64,000 bases of DNA, from assembly GCA_963797335.1 (NCBI GenBank), contig CAWCOU010000008.1, forward strand, positions 310,001 to 374,000, written 5' to 3'. Every line of letters begins with the position of its first letter. Position 1 is the stretch's first letter. Shown here in pieces: positions 26,396 through 36,175 of the stretch. The notes beneath the pieces are model-generated. The model was not told the origin of the DNA. It made no database searches and was given only the letters and a program-made list of their open reading frames with translations. The DNA comes from CAWCOU01 sp963797335. Its GTDB lineage: Bacteria > Pseudomonadota > Gammaproteobacteria > JAURND01. Made by a program: the position numbers and the translations under genes.

Positions 26396-26437
26396 GCCAC
26401 TTCAAAATGGTGACATTTTGAAGTGGCTTTTTTTATG
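26396..26437 (+). terminator. Rho-independent terminator
   Basis: Perfect 14-bp stem GCCACTTCAAAATG / CATTTTGAAGTGGC with a GTGA tetraloop, followed by seven T (26428-26434). It ends the small gene at 26236. There is no equally good T-run on the other strand. Confidence 0.9.
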
Positions 26438-26456
26438 ATTCAGAAAAAATTATTCC

Positions 26457-27056
26457 TTGTCTTTTAATGCTCCCCTCCCATACAAATTTTTTATTTTCTC
26501 AAAAATAAGCCCGGCATTCTTTTACAAATTAGCAATACCGTATTTTTATTTCAAAATAGCGGAACACATCCCCATATTGCTTCAGCAAAAAAATCTGCTT
26601 GCCATTGTCATCTGGACTCACCAGGAATGGTTGAACACACGCAAAAAACCACAACAACGATTGCAATCCAAATTAGCAATTACACACATCCTCTATGAAT
26701 ATGGTTTTAGCAAAGATGCGTTTGTTGATTTACTCTGCTTTATTGACTGGACACTAGCTTTGCCTGCTCCATTTGAGATACAATATACCCAATATATTAA
26801 AGAGCTTGAGGAGAAAAAAAGCATGAGTTACGTTACTTCATTTGAACGAATTGGTATAGACATAGGAATGTCCAGAGGGAGAGCTCAAGGGAAAAAAGAA
26901 GGCGAACTCCTGATAGTTTCTAATCTGTTCCAACGTCGCTTTGGAAAAATACCTCATCATCTTCAAGAGAAATTAAATTCTGCAACCCAACAACAATTAC
27001 TGTACTGGAGCGAAGCCTTGTTGGACGCAAAAACAATAGAGGATATTTTTCTTTGA
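26457..27056 (+). pseudogene. truncated Rpn/YhgA-like (DUF4351-type) protein
   Basis: The ORF of 199 codons opens at a TTG with no proper start. It corresponds to the C-terminal two-thirds of recombination-promoting-nuclease/putative-transposase family proteins: VDLLCFIDWTLALPAPFEIQ, then MSYVTSFERIGIDIGMSRG with the Gly/Arg/Lys hinge, and a DUF4351-like end (VSNLFQRRFGKIPHHLQEKL). The N-terminal PD-(D/E)XK nuclease domain is missing, so this is a 5'-deleted copy and probably inactive. Such genes are common, fast-decaying accessory elements in Legionellales and cyanobacteria. Confidence 0.7.
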
Positions 27057-27117
27057 TTAATGGGAGCGAGAGAATATCTTCCTAACAGCCCCAGAAAATA
27101 ACTCTATTGAATAAATT

Positions 27118-28377
27118 TTATACAGCCATGCGATACTGTGTTGTCGTTTCGCACAATTTAAGCGGTTTGTAATTCTTTAGAAACTCAAAGGTGTTTTCGA
27201 CATTTTGATACGAAGTATCCCAAAAAATGATACTACACGAAATATCCAGTAAATTTTTTGCTTTTTCCATACGATCTCCCGGCTTTACAAACTTAATAAC
27301 CTCATGTGCAATTTCTAGTTTCGGCAGTTGAATGTTTGCCACTTTGCCAATTATTTTTGGAAAGTTCAGAAATCCAGCATACATATTTTTTTTCGCCACC
27401 TTAACAGACTGGCTCATACCCATTTGGATGCGATAATTTGTTTCTTCAATATTTATGTCAAAAAGTTTTTCGTACACTCGCGTAATTAAAGCACCACCCG
27501 TTCTAGCACCTATTTCAAGGAATATAATCTCTTGATCTTTCTTTACAAAAACCTCCATATGATATGCGCCATCGGGGCATTTTAATTTAGAAAATGTCTT
27601 TTTACAGAATGCTTGTAATTTATTAAACAGCGCTTTGTCCTTTATGGGTATGCTGCCCACCGGCTTGCCTTCAAAGAATCTGGCCAAGGCGAAACTGCAT
27701 TTTCCAACCATAAAAAAATGGATATCACCACTGATTATCATCGCATCGCAATGAAACAGCTCACCTTGAACATATTCGTCAATTTCAAATTCATACTCAT
27801 GACACGCTATTTTATTAACCAGTGCCCGCAGCGCATTCTTATCAGCTACGTAATGCGTTTCGACGCTACTGACCAGATCCACTGGCTTAGCAAACATTGG
27901 GAAGTTTAATGCATTAATTAGGGTATCGAGGTAATCTTCTTTATTCCTCGCGTATTCTATTTTATCCAGCGGCATAAATTTATGTGTTTTTATATCATTG
28001 TGCAGCCTTTCTTTCGAAACTACTTTATTTACAAACGGTAATAGAGTGTCTACACTATGACCGGGAATATGGTATTTTTCCCGCAGTCTCGCGCATGTTA
28101 ATTGCGCACTATCTTCATTGGTCAAAAGCCTAATATTTTCAGAACCATATATCATCAGGTAGTTTTGTATTATTTTTTCCACTTCCTGCTGGTTGATTTC
28201 GTGAAAATCGCGCGAGATTTCATAAACCGCCTCGAAGCAATACCTGTTCTTAACGCTTAGCTCCTGCAAGCAATATTTACTACCCAATAACACCATTTTG
28301 TGCTTACTGGGATCATAAAGCTTTGAAAAATCGGATTTTATATAAATTACATTGTACAAAAAAATATAGAGAACCAT
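27118..28377 (-). CDS. ATP-grasp family ligase
   Basis: A 419-residue ATP-grasp enzyme that would join a carboxylate to an amine or thiol through an acyl phosphate. A pre-ATP-grasp domain fills residues 1-110. The ATP-grasp core has FPMFAKPVDLVSSVETH (ATP-binding Lys), EIDEYVQGELFHCDAMI, and YHMEVFVKKDQEIIFLEIGARTGGALI with metal-binding Glu and Arg. It resembles carnosine-synthase/BacD-type dipeptide ligases, but the substrate cannot be read. I chose ATG 28377, 5 nt after AGGGGTGG. It stands alone; divergent from the alpha/beta hydrolase gene. Confidence 0.82.
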   Translation of the reverse strand: MVLYIFLYNVIYIKSDFSKLYDPSKHKMVLLGSKYCLQELSVKNRYCFEAVYEISRDFHEINQQEVEKIIQNYLMIYGSENIRLLTNEDSAQLTCARLREKYHIPGHSVDTLLPFVNKVVSKERLHNDIKTHKFMPLDKIEYARNKEDYLDTLINALNFPMFAKPVDLVSSVETHYVADKNALRALVNKIACHEYEFEIDEYVQGELFHCDAMIISGDIHFFMVGKCSFALARFFEGKPVGSIPIKDKALFNKLQAFCKKTFSKLKCPDGAYHMEVFVKKDQEIIFLEIGARTGGALITRVYEKLFDINIEETNYRIQMGMSQSVKVAKKNMYAGFLNFPKIIGKVANIQLPKLEIAHEVIKFVKPGDRMEKAKNLLDISCSIIFWDTSYQNVENTFEFLKNYKPLKLCETTTQYRMAV

Positions 28378-28588
28378 AGCCACCACCCCTTTCTATGTTG
28401 TCACCGGGAGCACCGGCGAAACCACTGTTTTTATTATTTTTATGCATTAAAATACCATTCCTGGCATAAGGCTCATATTTTATATTAAATAAGAGAGGCT
28501 TCCTATTCCTTATGATTTCAGAATATACTGTCCATTGCAATACCGTATAACCATTAGATCTGAGCACCACCTCATTAAGGAAGATTAT

Positions 28589-29410
28589 ATGAAACAACTA
28601 ACTATAAAACAGGCCAACATGTCTTATTGGGATGAGGGGAAAGGTCACCCCATTCTGTTTGGACACAGTTTTTTATGGGATGCGAACATGTGGCAGGCGC
28701 AAACCGCGTTTCTTAAAAAGAAATTTCGCTGCATTGTTCCTGATCTATGGAGTCACGGTCAATCAGACCCATTACCCAATGATGCCTATACTTTAGAAAC
28801 TGTCGCCGATGATTACTGGCAGTTTTCCCAGTCCCTTTCGCTACCCAAATTCGCAGTAGTAGGACTTTCGGTCGGCGGCATGTGGGCGGCACATTTGGCA
28901 CTGGCTCATCCTGAGGCAGTTTCGGCGTTAGTATTAATGGATACTTATGTCGGTGATGAGCCACCCTTGCCAAAAAACACTTACTTGGCTTTGCTCGATG
29001 AAATGGCTTGTGATAATAAAATATCATCCACTCTTGCGCAGAAAATAATACCGTATTTCTTCGCCAAAGAGACTTCAAAAGAACAACCCGAGCTAATCGA
29101 GCGATTTCATGAACGTTTGTTATCCACCCCTTCTGAACACATCGCTGGAAAAGTCGCCCTCGGCAAAGCTATTTTTAATCGTCAATCTTTATTAGAAAAA
29201 CTGTCCGAAATTTGCGTTCCTACGCTTATCATTGTCGGAGAGGAGGATTTACCCAGGCCGCCCAAGGAAAGCAAAGAGATGGCGGCATTGATTCCTAATG
29301 CACAATTAGCGATTATTCCCAAAGCCGGGCATATTTGCACAGTAGAACAACCGGATAACGTCAATCAGCTATTGCATGAATTTTTATCTGTTCATAGCTT
29401 AGCTGATTAA
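28589..29410 (+). CDS. alpha/beta-fold hydrolase
   Basis: Hydrolase of 273 residues from ATG 28589, which follows AAGGAAG. The oxyanion segment is ILFGHSFLWDANMW, the nucleophile elbow VVGLSVGGMW (Ser), the acid is in IIVGEEDLPRP, and the catalytic His in KAGHICTVEQPD. The overall pattern is that of 3-oxoadipate enol-lactonase/BioH-like esterases. The substrate is unknown, and no pathway genes are near. Confidence 0.88.
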   Translation: MKQLTIKQANMSYWDEGKGHPILFGHSFLWDANMWQAQTAFLKKKFRCIVPDLWSHGQSDPLPNDAYTLETVADDYWQFSQSLSLPKFAVVGLSVGGMWAAHLALAHPEAVSALVLMDTYVGDEPPLPKNTYLALLDEMACDNKISSTLAQKIIPYFFAKETSKEQPELIERFHERLLSTPSEHIAGKVALGKAIFNRQSLLEKLSEICVPTLIIVGEEDLPRPPKESKEMAALIPNAQLAIIPKAGHICTVEQPDNVNQLLHEFLSVHSLAD

Positions 29411-29439
29411 TTATTTACTTAGTCAGAAGAAGTAGTTTC

Positions 29440-31290
29440 TTATATGATTGCCAAATTTTTAATTTTTTCGATGTCTGATTTGTTGATAACGGTTAAGTAA
29501 GAGGGGATTTCACAGTCCAGAACTTCGCCCGACAGCAAATAGAGTCGGGTGAAGCCCAGTTCATCTAACTTGTTGGCAATGTCTAAACCCTTAACCCGAG
29601 TGCCTTGAAAATTATTATCTAAAAATACTTTTTTGTTTTTGGGATATTTCGCTAATTCTGCTAGAAAACGATGGGGATCACGATATTGCGAAACGGTTTG
29701 TCCTGAAAAAGCAAAAGAAATTAAGACGTTCACATAGTTTTCATCATCATCAACAATAATGGCGTCCACACTCTCTACGCTTTCCCCAGTTTTACTATGA
29801 TCATTATTTCCCTGAATTTCAATTTTTACATCCGAAGCCAATTGCTTGGGCAGAATCTTAGTATTTGTCGCCATTGCCTGCGCACGAACTGTCGGATCAG
29901 CATAATGACTGGTTACCAATACGGCGCGCTGTATTTTACTTTCTGCAACAATATTTAGACCGGTTAAATCCTGTTTTAATAACTCATAATCCGTTAATAA
30001 AAAGATTTTACTCTTATCTTTTGATTGATTAACGAATGTTAAAACTTCAGAACCACTGGTATAATGTTGGATTGTTAACGACGGTGTTTTCTGGAGAATC
30101 GCACTAAATCGAGCATCCCACGCTCCATGGATAGAGACATCATCGTCCAGTATAATGACGATATCATCGGCATTAATCAATAACTTCTCAGCAATCCAGG
30201 ACGGTGTCTGGTGACGAGGGAACGCCATGGTCATGCGAGTGCCTTCCCCTACTTCCGACTCAATGATTAACCGACCGTGACTCTCCCGAGCAGTTTCTTT
30301 GACTTGCAATAAGCCAAATCCATGTCCAGAAACTTTGTCTTGGGTTACTGTCACATCGCCATCTATCATTTGAATGAGATGGTCTGACATGCCTTTACCG
30401 TAATCGATCACGGTAAGCTTTACCTGTTCATCCGCCACATCTACTTTCAAGTCCACTTTAATAACCGATTTTTCTTCGTATGCTTCCACTGCATTATTAA
30501 TAAGATTCGATAAAGCTCGCTGGACGTCCGCTTCCTTAGCATAAATAAAACAAAAAATGGCTTCAGGGGATATATCACACTCCAACTTTATCGATAAATC
30601 CGCGTATTGTAATTTTTTCTCTGCCATTAACTGACAAATTAACATCGAAATTAAAATAGCGCTGGTCTGCGATGCCAGCGACTTTGAATGGGTGTCCCCA
30701 GGTTGATATTCATAGAGTAGATTGTTGGCAATATCTTGAATACGTATAGCTGCTTCTCGTAATGCGATGCGCTCTTTTTCTGGAATTTCCGGGCAAGATC
30801 TGGCCAGCATCAACAGACTTGCTGCCGGCGATCGAATGTCATGCGCCACTTGAGCGGCAATTTTTAGTAGACGATCCCTTTCTTTTTTAACCTTCTCTTC
30901 TCGCTGGGTTACCGCGGTGATATCCATGGCAAAACCAAGCAAACCAATCACCTCGCCGTTTTGATCATGAATAGGTGATTTCTGGGAATGATAAAACCGC
31001 TCGCCATTCGGCGTAATAATCCTTTCCGCAAACACTAAAGGTTTATCTTCTTTCATGATTTGCTGATCGACGACATCAATTGCCTCTGCGGATGGTCGAT
31101 CATCCAAAATTTCATAAATATCTTTTCCGATAAACTCTACGGGTGATCGAAAACCGAAACCGGCGGCCTGATTCTGATTACCACCTTGGTATTTACCCTT
31201 TTTATCTTTCCAGTAGACGTAAGGCAACGTGTCAAATAACAGTTCTAAAATGTTATAGTATTTTTCCATATTCACACATTTAATTTTCAT
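29440..31290 (-). CDS. PAS-containing hybrid histidine kinase with two receiver-like domains
   Basis: Cytosolic sensor kinase of 616 residues. The PAS/PAC domain (about 8-130) has LPYVYWKDKKGKYQGGN and a C-terminal cap IGLLGFAMDIT. The dimerisation domain has the H-box AAQVAHDIRSPAAS. The HATPase has N-box LSNLINNAVEAYE, VIDYGKGM and HGFGLLQVKETARESHG. Two receiver-like domains follow: the first with ILDDDVSIHGAW and LLTDYELL, the second with IIVDDDENY, phosphoacceptor FLDNNF and INKSD. No membrane span is seen. It lies 15 bp behind a second kinase-like gene (31306-32085), so the two are probably co-expressed. Confidence 0.88.
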   Translation of the reverse strand: MKIKCVNMEKYYNILELLFDTLPYVYWKDKKGKYQGGNQNQAAGFGFRSPVEFIGKDIYEILDDRPSAEAIDVVDQQIMKEDKPLVFAERIITPNGERFYHSQKSPIHDQNGEVIGLLGFAMDITAVTQREEKVKKERDRLLKIAAQVAHDIRSPAASLLMLARSCPEIPEKERIALREAAIRIQDIANNLLYEYQPGDTHSKSLASQTSAILISMLICQLMAEKKLQYADLSIKLECDISPEAIFCFIYAKEADVQRALSNLINNAVEAYEEKSVIKVDLKVDVADEQVKLTVIDYGKGMSDHLIQMIDGDVTVTQDKVSGHGFGLLQVKETARESHGRLIIESEVGEGTRMTMAFPRHQTPSWIAEKLLINADDIVIILDDDVSIHGAWDARFSAILQKTPSLTIQHYTSGSEVLTFVNQSKDKSKIFLLTDYELLKQDLTGLNIVAESKIQRAVLVTSHYADPTVRAQAMATNTKILPKQLASDVKIEIQGNNDHSKTGESVESVDAIIVDDDENYVNVLISFAFSGQTVSQYRDPHRFLAELAKYPKNKKVFLDNNFQGTRVKGLDIANKLDELGFTRLYLLSGEVLDCEIPSYLTVINKSDIEKIKNLAII

Positions 31291-31305
31291 TATCCCGACC
31301 CATCC

Positions 31306-32085
31306 CTAGACTGAGGGGAAGTGAATGGCAAATTCACCACCCTTATCACCCATTTGATATTGTATATCCCCTCCTCGTTGCATCAATGCTAGCTTACAAA
31401 AACCGAGCCCTGGAACAATTTTATCGGTTGTTTTTAAAAAGAATTGTTCGAATATTTGTTTGGCCTGCTCTTTTTCTGTCATTGCGCTATTTCTAAAATA
31501 TACCATATTTTTATTATTATCGGCACTAGTATGAATATAGATTTCACCCTTCCCGGCCTGTTGGATCAATTTTATCGCATTAGCTAGTAATTGTTCAAAC
31601 AGGCATTCTACAAATAGTGGGGTGAAATGAAAATGAAAATCACACTTAACATCTAAATGGAGGCTCGGGCGTTGAATTTCATTGGCAAAAGACTGTTTTT
31701 GCAGAGCTGATCTAAGCACGTGCTTTATGGATAACTCGGTGATTTCGGGTGAATTAGAAGATAATTGTTTATAAAATGTCGGCAGCAACTGAAAGAATTC
31801 GAAGATGTGATTAATATTATCTCCGGTGGCAAACATCAAATTCGCTTTCGTGTCTTTTAGGGTATCGGCACGCATCGGCTCTTCCTCTAGCAAATGATGC
31901 TCTACAGCCAATTGATAACCAGAAATTAATTTGGATAGTATATTGTTAACATTGCTGCCAGCCATACGTGTAACCACTAATGGCGTGGTCAAATCATGAA
32001 TGATGCAGGCGATCATTCTTGACCAAAGTTGACTTAATTGATCTAGCTTATTTACGGGGATTTCTTGATTTATGTTATTTGTCAT
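31306..32085 (-). CDS. small histidine-kinase-like protein
   Basis: A 259-residue protein with only dimerisation and ATPase modules. The H-box is ACIIHDLTTPLVVTRMAG (His-Asp-x-x-x-Pro). The ATPase has an N-box-like LFEQLLANAIKLIQQAG and a glycine box VPGLGFCKLALMQRGGDI, but the D-box (DxGxG) is not evident. There is no sensor or membrane domain. It may work as a partner, phosphotransfer module or decoy for the hybrid kinase encoded immediately downstream (inference). Confidence 0.75.
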   Translation of the reverse strand: MTNNINQEIPVNKLDQLSQLWSRMIACIIHDLTTPLVVTRMAGSNVNNILSKLISGYQLAVEHHLLEEEPMRADTLKDTKANLMFATGDNINHIFEFFQLLPTFYKQLSSNSPEITELSIKHVLRSALQKQSFANEIQRPSLHLDVKCDFHFHFTPLFVECLFEQLLANAIKLIQQAGKGEIYIHTSADNNKNMVYFRNSAMTEKEQAKQIFEQFFLKTTDKIVPGLGFCKLALMQRGGDIQYQMGDKGGEFAIHFPSV

Positions 32086-32148
32086 TATTATTCCCTCCAG
32101 TATCTACTTGCCCGTCATTAAAATTTTTTACGCCATCCTAAAAACTAC

Positions 32149-32349
32149 ACGTCATCCCGAGCGCAGCGAGGGACCTCCTGAATATGGCACAATACTTAAC
32201 ATGGAGTGTTTGTTAGCTTAATAAATTTTCACGTGTCTTTTAACAAATATTCAATCGTGCCACATTTAGGAGATCCCTCGCTACGCTCGGGATGACGTAG
32301 AGAGATTGTGCTACATTCAGGAGGTCCCTCGCTACGCTCGGGATGACGT
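32149..32349. repeat. palindromic repeat element, family D, with duplicated arm
   Basis: An inverted pair with about 42-bp arms (32149-32190 and 32257-32298) built on ACGTCATCCCGAGCGCAGCG, then a second direct copy of the right arm at 32308-32349, followed by a short GATGACGTGGAGCG echo. It fills most of the 307-bp gap between the kinase gene and the ABC transporter genes. No ORF or clear promoter was seen in the rest. Confidence 0.85.
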
Positions 32350-32392
32350 GGAGCGTTGGGGATGACGTGGAGCGCTTGAGGTGGAGATGGAT

Positions 32393-33697
32393 CTACTCCT
32401 GGCTCTCCAAGCGTAATACGCCCGAATTATAATCATACGCAAACAATTCCGCGTAGCGCCCCCAATCGATCACAATTTCCAGCACTTCACCCGCCGCATC
32501 TTCGCTGAGGTGGTCTTCTAATTCTCGTAAAAAGCGATCTTCCGACGCACGGTGCCCCGGGCGTTCGTCTAAAACCCGACGAATATGTCGCGCCAGTGGT
32601 ACGTATTTCATTAAGTGCGCCGCAAAAATTTGCTTGCGTTCCAGTATATCGGCTTCAATAAATTGTCGACCGGCACGAGTCAACTCAATATCACCTTTTG
32701 AAACATCGGCGAAACGAAGAATTTCCAGCGCTTCCGTCATCAAGAATAATTTATCGACATCCAAATTCAGATCATTGGCCAGTTCAGGCAAGTCGACTTT
32801 TTGCTGATATTCTGGCGAATTCAAGGTGTCGAGAAATCCGGTCAACTCGGATATACCGACTTTAGGCAGGCGATAACCGATGCCGGTGGGCTTGTGTTTA
32901 GCACCATGTCCTAACGTTTGCTCTAGCGATGTGGTCATCAATGTATAGATTTCGTCAACCACGCCGCGAATTTTTTCATCTTCACTATCGCGTGGTTGTG
33001 GTAAATCAACGACAATTTCGCCCCGAATTTGACCGGGATTGCTGCTGAATACTAAGATCCGATCAGCCATCAAGGCGGCTTCTTCAATGTTATGCGTTAC
33101 CAATAGAATCGATCGAATATTGGTTTTCTTATCTTGCCACAAATCGAGTAAATCATTGCGCAGATTATCAGCGGTGAGCGCATCAAGTGCCGAAAAAGGT
33201 TCATCCATTAATAATACTTCGGGATCAACTACTAACGCACGCGCAAATCCCACGCGTTGTCGCATACCACCGGATAACTCCTTAGGATAGGCAGACTCAA
33301 AACCGTCCAGGCCAATAACATCAATGGCTTTTAATGCGCGCTCACGGCGAACCGCTCTGGAAATACCTTGGGCTTCTAAACCCAATTCCACATTTTGCAA
33401 AACCGTGAGCCAAGGAAATAAAGCGAAGCTCTGAAACACCATGCTCAAGCCACGCACAGGTCCACGCACCGAATCGCCACGATAAAGCACTCCCCCGGCC
33501 GAAGGACGGGTGAGTCCGGCGATAATTCGTAATAATGTCGATTTGCCAGAACCGGATTTACCCAGCAAAGCAATGATCTCTCCTTCGCGCAGGGTAAAAT
33601 TCAAATTATTCAACACGAGCAAATCCTGGTAATCGCTTTTTTTAAACGATTTACAAATACCATTGATTTCGATTAATGCCGAAGAAGTCATTGTCAT
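32393..33697 (-). CDS. ABC transporter ATPase with AAA-associated C-terminal domain
   Basis: ATPase of the nitrate/sulfonate/taurine importer class. Walker A GKSGSGKSTLLRI, Q-loop VFQSFALFPWLT, signature LSGGMRQRVGFARAL, Walker B VLLMDEPFSALD, switch VTHNIEEA. After the nucleotide-binding domain (to about residue 265) comes a 150-residue C-terminal AAA-associated domain with winged-helix character (LDTLNSPEYQQKVDLPELAN). The start is uncertain among TTG 33715, ATG 33697 and ATG 33691. The double permease gene is directly upstream. No substrate-binding protein is nearby. Confidence 0.9.
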   Translation of the reverse strand: MTMTSSALIEINGICKSFKKSDYQDLLVLNNLNFTLREGEIIALLGKSGSGKSTLLRIIAGLTRPSAGGVLYRGDSVRGPVRGLSMVFQSFALFPWLTVLQNVELGLEAQGISRAVRRERALKAIDVIGLDGFESAYPKELSGGMRQRVGFARALVVDPEVLLMDEPFSALDALTADNLRNDLLDLWQDKKTNIRSILLVTHNIEEAALMADRILVFSSNPGQIRGEIVVDLPQPRDSEDEKIRGVVDEIYTLMTTSLEQTLGHGAKHKPTGIGYRLPKVGISELTGFLDTLNSPEYQQKVDLPELANDLNLDVDKLFLMTEALEILRFADVSKGDIELTRAGRQFIEADILERKQIFAAHLMKYVPLARHIRRVLDERPGHRASEDRFLRELEDHLSEDAAGEVLEIVIDWGRYAELFAYDYNSGVLRLESQE

Positions 33698-33747
33698 ACC
33701 ATCATTTGCTGGCAACTAAAAGTGCTGACCTGAGAATCTATAGGGCT

Positions 33748-35490
33748 TCATAACTTAAAACGCTCTTTAGCTAAGCGATATAAAGGTCGCCATAATACTC
33801 GATTAATAATTAATACATAGATACACATAATGGCAATACCCAATGCCAGCCGTGGAAAATCACCTGAGGTGGCCTGTTGAGTAATATAGGCACCGATACC
33901 CGTCGCTCGCAGTTGAGTATGCCCCCAACTCACCACTTCTGCAATAATACTGGCGTTCCAGGCACCCCCAGCGGCGGTGATCGCCCCGGTGACATAATAG
34001 GGAAAGATTCCTGGCAAAATCAAACGTCGCCACCATAACCACCCCCGCACATTGAGTGAGCTGGCCGCCTGTCGTAAATCTTTGGGAATGGCCGTGGTAC
34101 CTGCGATCACATTAAAGGCAATATACCATTGCGAACCCAGAATCATCAGCGGTGAAGTCCAAACATTGGTATTTAAAGCATATGTCACAATAATGATGAC
34201 GGCAACGGGATAAAATAGATTCACTGGAAATGAGGCTAAGAATTGAATAATGGGTTGAACCGTGTTAGCCACTCGTGGCCGTAAACCGATCCAAACACCC
34301 AAGGGTATCCAGATAACAGAACTCAATAGAATGAGAATGAGCACTCGAAACGCCGTAATGAAGCCATACCATAAAACATGGCCTATTTCCTGCCAATGCA
34401 CGGTCGCCAAAACAAACTGGGCTAAAATAATTAACGCCACAATCAACACGGTTGTTAAAAAGAAATACCAACCTGGAATCAAGTAAGATCGCCAACGCTT
34501 AGGTTGATAATCTGACGATGACGTCCCCGTTTTTCTAAATAACCGTATATTGATCAATGAATCGGCGAATCGATTAAATAATTCATTACTGCGTCGTAAT
34601 AGTTTTGTGCGTTGAAATAAACGTACTAGCCAAGAATGACTCTGTTGCTCCTCACCTATCTGCTCAAACTTAAATTTATCAATCCACTCACTCAACGGAC
34701 GAAATAATAATTGGTCGTAAATTAAAATAACGACAAACATCGCCATAATAGCATAACAAACAGAGAGGATATCGGCGTGCTCTACTGCCAACGCGATGTA
34801 GGAGCCAATGCCAGGCAAGGTAATGTTCTGATGATTTACTGAGATCGCTTCCGATGCGACCACAAAAAACCAGCTGGCCGACATCGACATCATGGCATTC
34901 CAGAGTAAGCCCGGCATCGCAAAAGGCACGTCTAACCGCCAAAAGCGCTGCCAACGCGAGAGTTGGAAAATGCGCGCCGCTTCAATCAAATCCTCCGGCA
35001 CATTGCGAAGACTTTGATAAAAACTCAGGGTCATATTCCATACTTGTGCCGTAAAAATGGCAAAGATGGCCGCACATTCCGGACCCAATAAACTGTTAGG
35101 GAATAAGGCAATAAAAGCGACTACCGTAATTGAAAGATATCCCAATACGGGCACTGACTGCAGAATATCAATGAGTGGAATCAGTAATCGTTCAGCATGG
35201 CTACTTTTGGCGGCAGCCGTACCGACAGTAAAGGTGAATAATAAGGAGCACAGCAACGCCAACGCCATGCGCAAGACACTGCGAAACCCATAATACGGTA
35301 AGTATTCGGGATTGAGTGATATGGTGATGGGTTGCCCCAGGTGGTATGGGGTCACCATGCCGCGAGCTCCCCAACCCAGCAAGACAATAATAGCTAGCAC
35401 TAGGCAAACAGCGACAAAATCCCAATAATTAGGATAACTCCACCCCTTGAGATCGATTTTGGCGGAGGTCCATTTGGCAAAAATTGGCAC
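33748..35490 (-). CDS. ABC transporter permease, tandem-duplicated
   Basis: A 580-residue protein with two BPD_transp_1 permease domains in one chain (about 20-280 and 330-580) and roughly 12 spans. The EAA-type coupling loops are visible as EDLIEAARIFQLSRWQRFWR and KDLRQAASSLNVRGWLWWRR. This fused-permease plus C-terminally extended ATPase pair is a recognised subtype of nitrate/sulfonate/bicarbonate-like transporters whose substrate is unknown. It is followed by the ATPase gene. Confidence 0.9.
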   Translation of the reverse strand: MPIFAKWTSAKIDLKGWSYPNYWDFVAVCLVLAIIVLLGWGARGMVTPYHLGQPITISLNPEYLPYYGFRSVLRMALALLCSLLFTFTVGTAAAKSSHAERLLIPLIDILQSVPVLGYLSITVVAFIALFPNSLLGPECAAIFAIFTAQVWNMTLSFYQSLRNVPEDLIEAARIFQLSRWQRFWRLDVPFAMPGLLWNAMMSMSASWFFVVASEAISVNHQNITLPGIGSYIALAVEHADILSVCYAIMAMFVVILIYDQLLFRPLSEWIDKFKFEQIGEEQQSHSWLVRLFQRTKLLRRSNELFNRFADSLINIRLFRKTGTSSSDYQPKRWRSYLIPGWYFFLTTVLIVALIILAQFVLATVHWQEIGHVLWYGFITAFRVLILILLSSVIWIPLGVWIGLRPRVANTVQPIIQFLASFPVNLFYPVAVIIIVTYALNTNVWTSPLMILGSQWYIAFNVIAGTTAIPKDLRQAASSLNVRGWLWWRRLILPGIFPYYVTGAITAAGGAWNASIIAEVVSWGHTQLRATGIGAYITQQATSGDFPRLALGIAIMCIYVLIINRVLWRPLYRLAKERFKL

Positions 35491-35558
35491 AGGGCAATCT
35501 CAGCGTTATTCTTTCTGATTTTTCCGAACTAATCACTACAGTATGCTGTGGCCTTTCA

Positions 35559-36161
35559 TCAAGACAGCCATTCATTCAGCACCGCATAGGTAGGCTCCAA
35601 CCCAACACGATCCAAAGAAGAAAACAATTGCACCGAGATTGACCCAGGATACGATAATAATTCATGTTCCACTTGCCGCAGCGCACTGGATGCAGCGCCA
35701 TGACTCAGTTTGTCTGCTTTCGTCAGCAAAATATGAATCGGCAACTGGCACTGACTGGCCCAAAGAATAACCTGTTGGTCTGATTCTTTCAAAGGATGCC
35801 GTATATCCATAATCAACACCAACCCTTTTAAAGATTCGCGTGACTCCAGGTAATGGTCGACGAGTTCTTGCCAGCGTTGTTTGACTTGCAATGGTACTTT
35901 GGCATAGCCATAACCAGGCAAGTCGACTAAACGATGTTCGGCATCCAGGCCAAAAAAATTAATCATCTGCGTTCGACCCGGAACTTTACTGCTGCGCGCT
36001 AAGCCTTTAATTCCGGTGATGGTGTTAATAGCGCTTGATTTTCCCGCATTCGAGCGGCCGATGAAAGCGACTTCACTACCCTTATCGGGTGGCAATTGCT
36101 CCAACGAAATGACACTCAGCATAAATGATGCATTGTGGTAAAGCGATTTGGGTAAGTTCAT
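35559..36161 (-). CDS. engB: ribosome-biogenesis GTPase EngB/YihA
   Basis: TrmE-Era-EngA-like small GTPase of 200 residues needed for 50S assembly. G1 is FIGRSNAGKSSAIN, G2 is in the SSKVPGRTQMINFF segment, G3 is DLPGYGYAKVP, G4 is LTKADKL, and G5 is in SVQLFSS. It is next to the aldolase gene on the same strand. The first 80 bp of the reverse complement show mild A/C skew but otherwise the gene is ordinary. Confidence 0.96.
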   Translation of the reverse strand: MNLPKSLYHNASFMLSVISLEQLPPDKGSEVAFIGRSNAGKSSAINTITGIKGLARSSKVPGRTQMINFFGLDAEHRLVDLPGYGYAKVPLQVKQRWQELVDHYLESRESLKGLVLIMDIRHPLKESDQQVILWASQCQLPIHILLTKADKLSHGAASSALRQVEHELLSYPGSISVQLFSSLDRVGLEPTYAVLNEWLS

Positions 36162-36175
36162 GGGTATGGGTGTCG

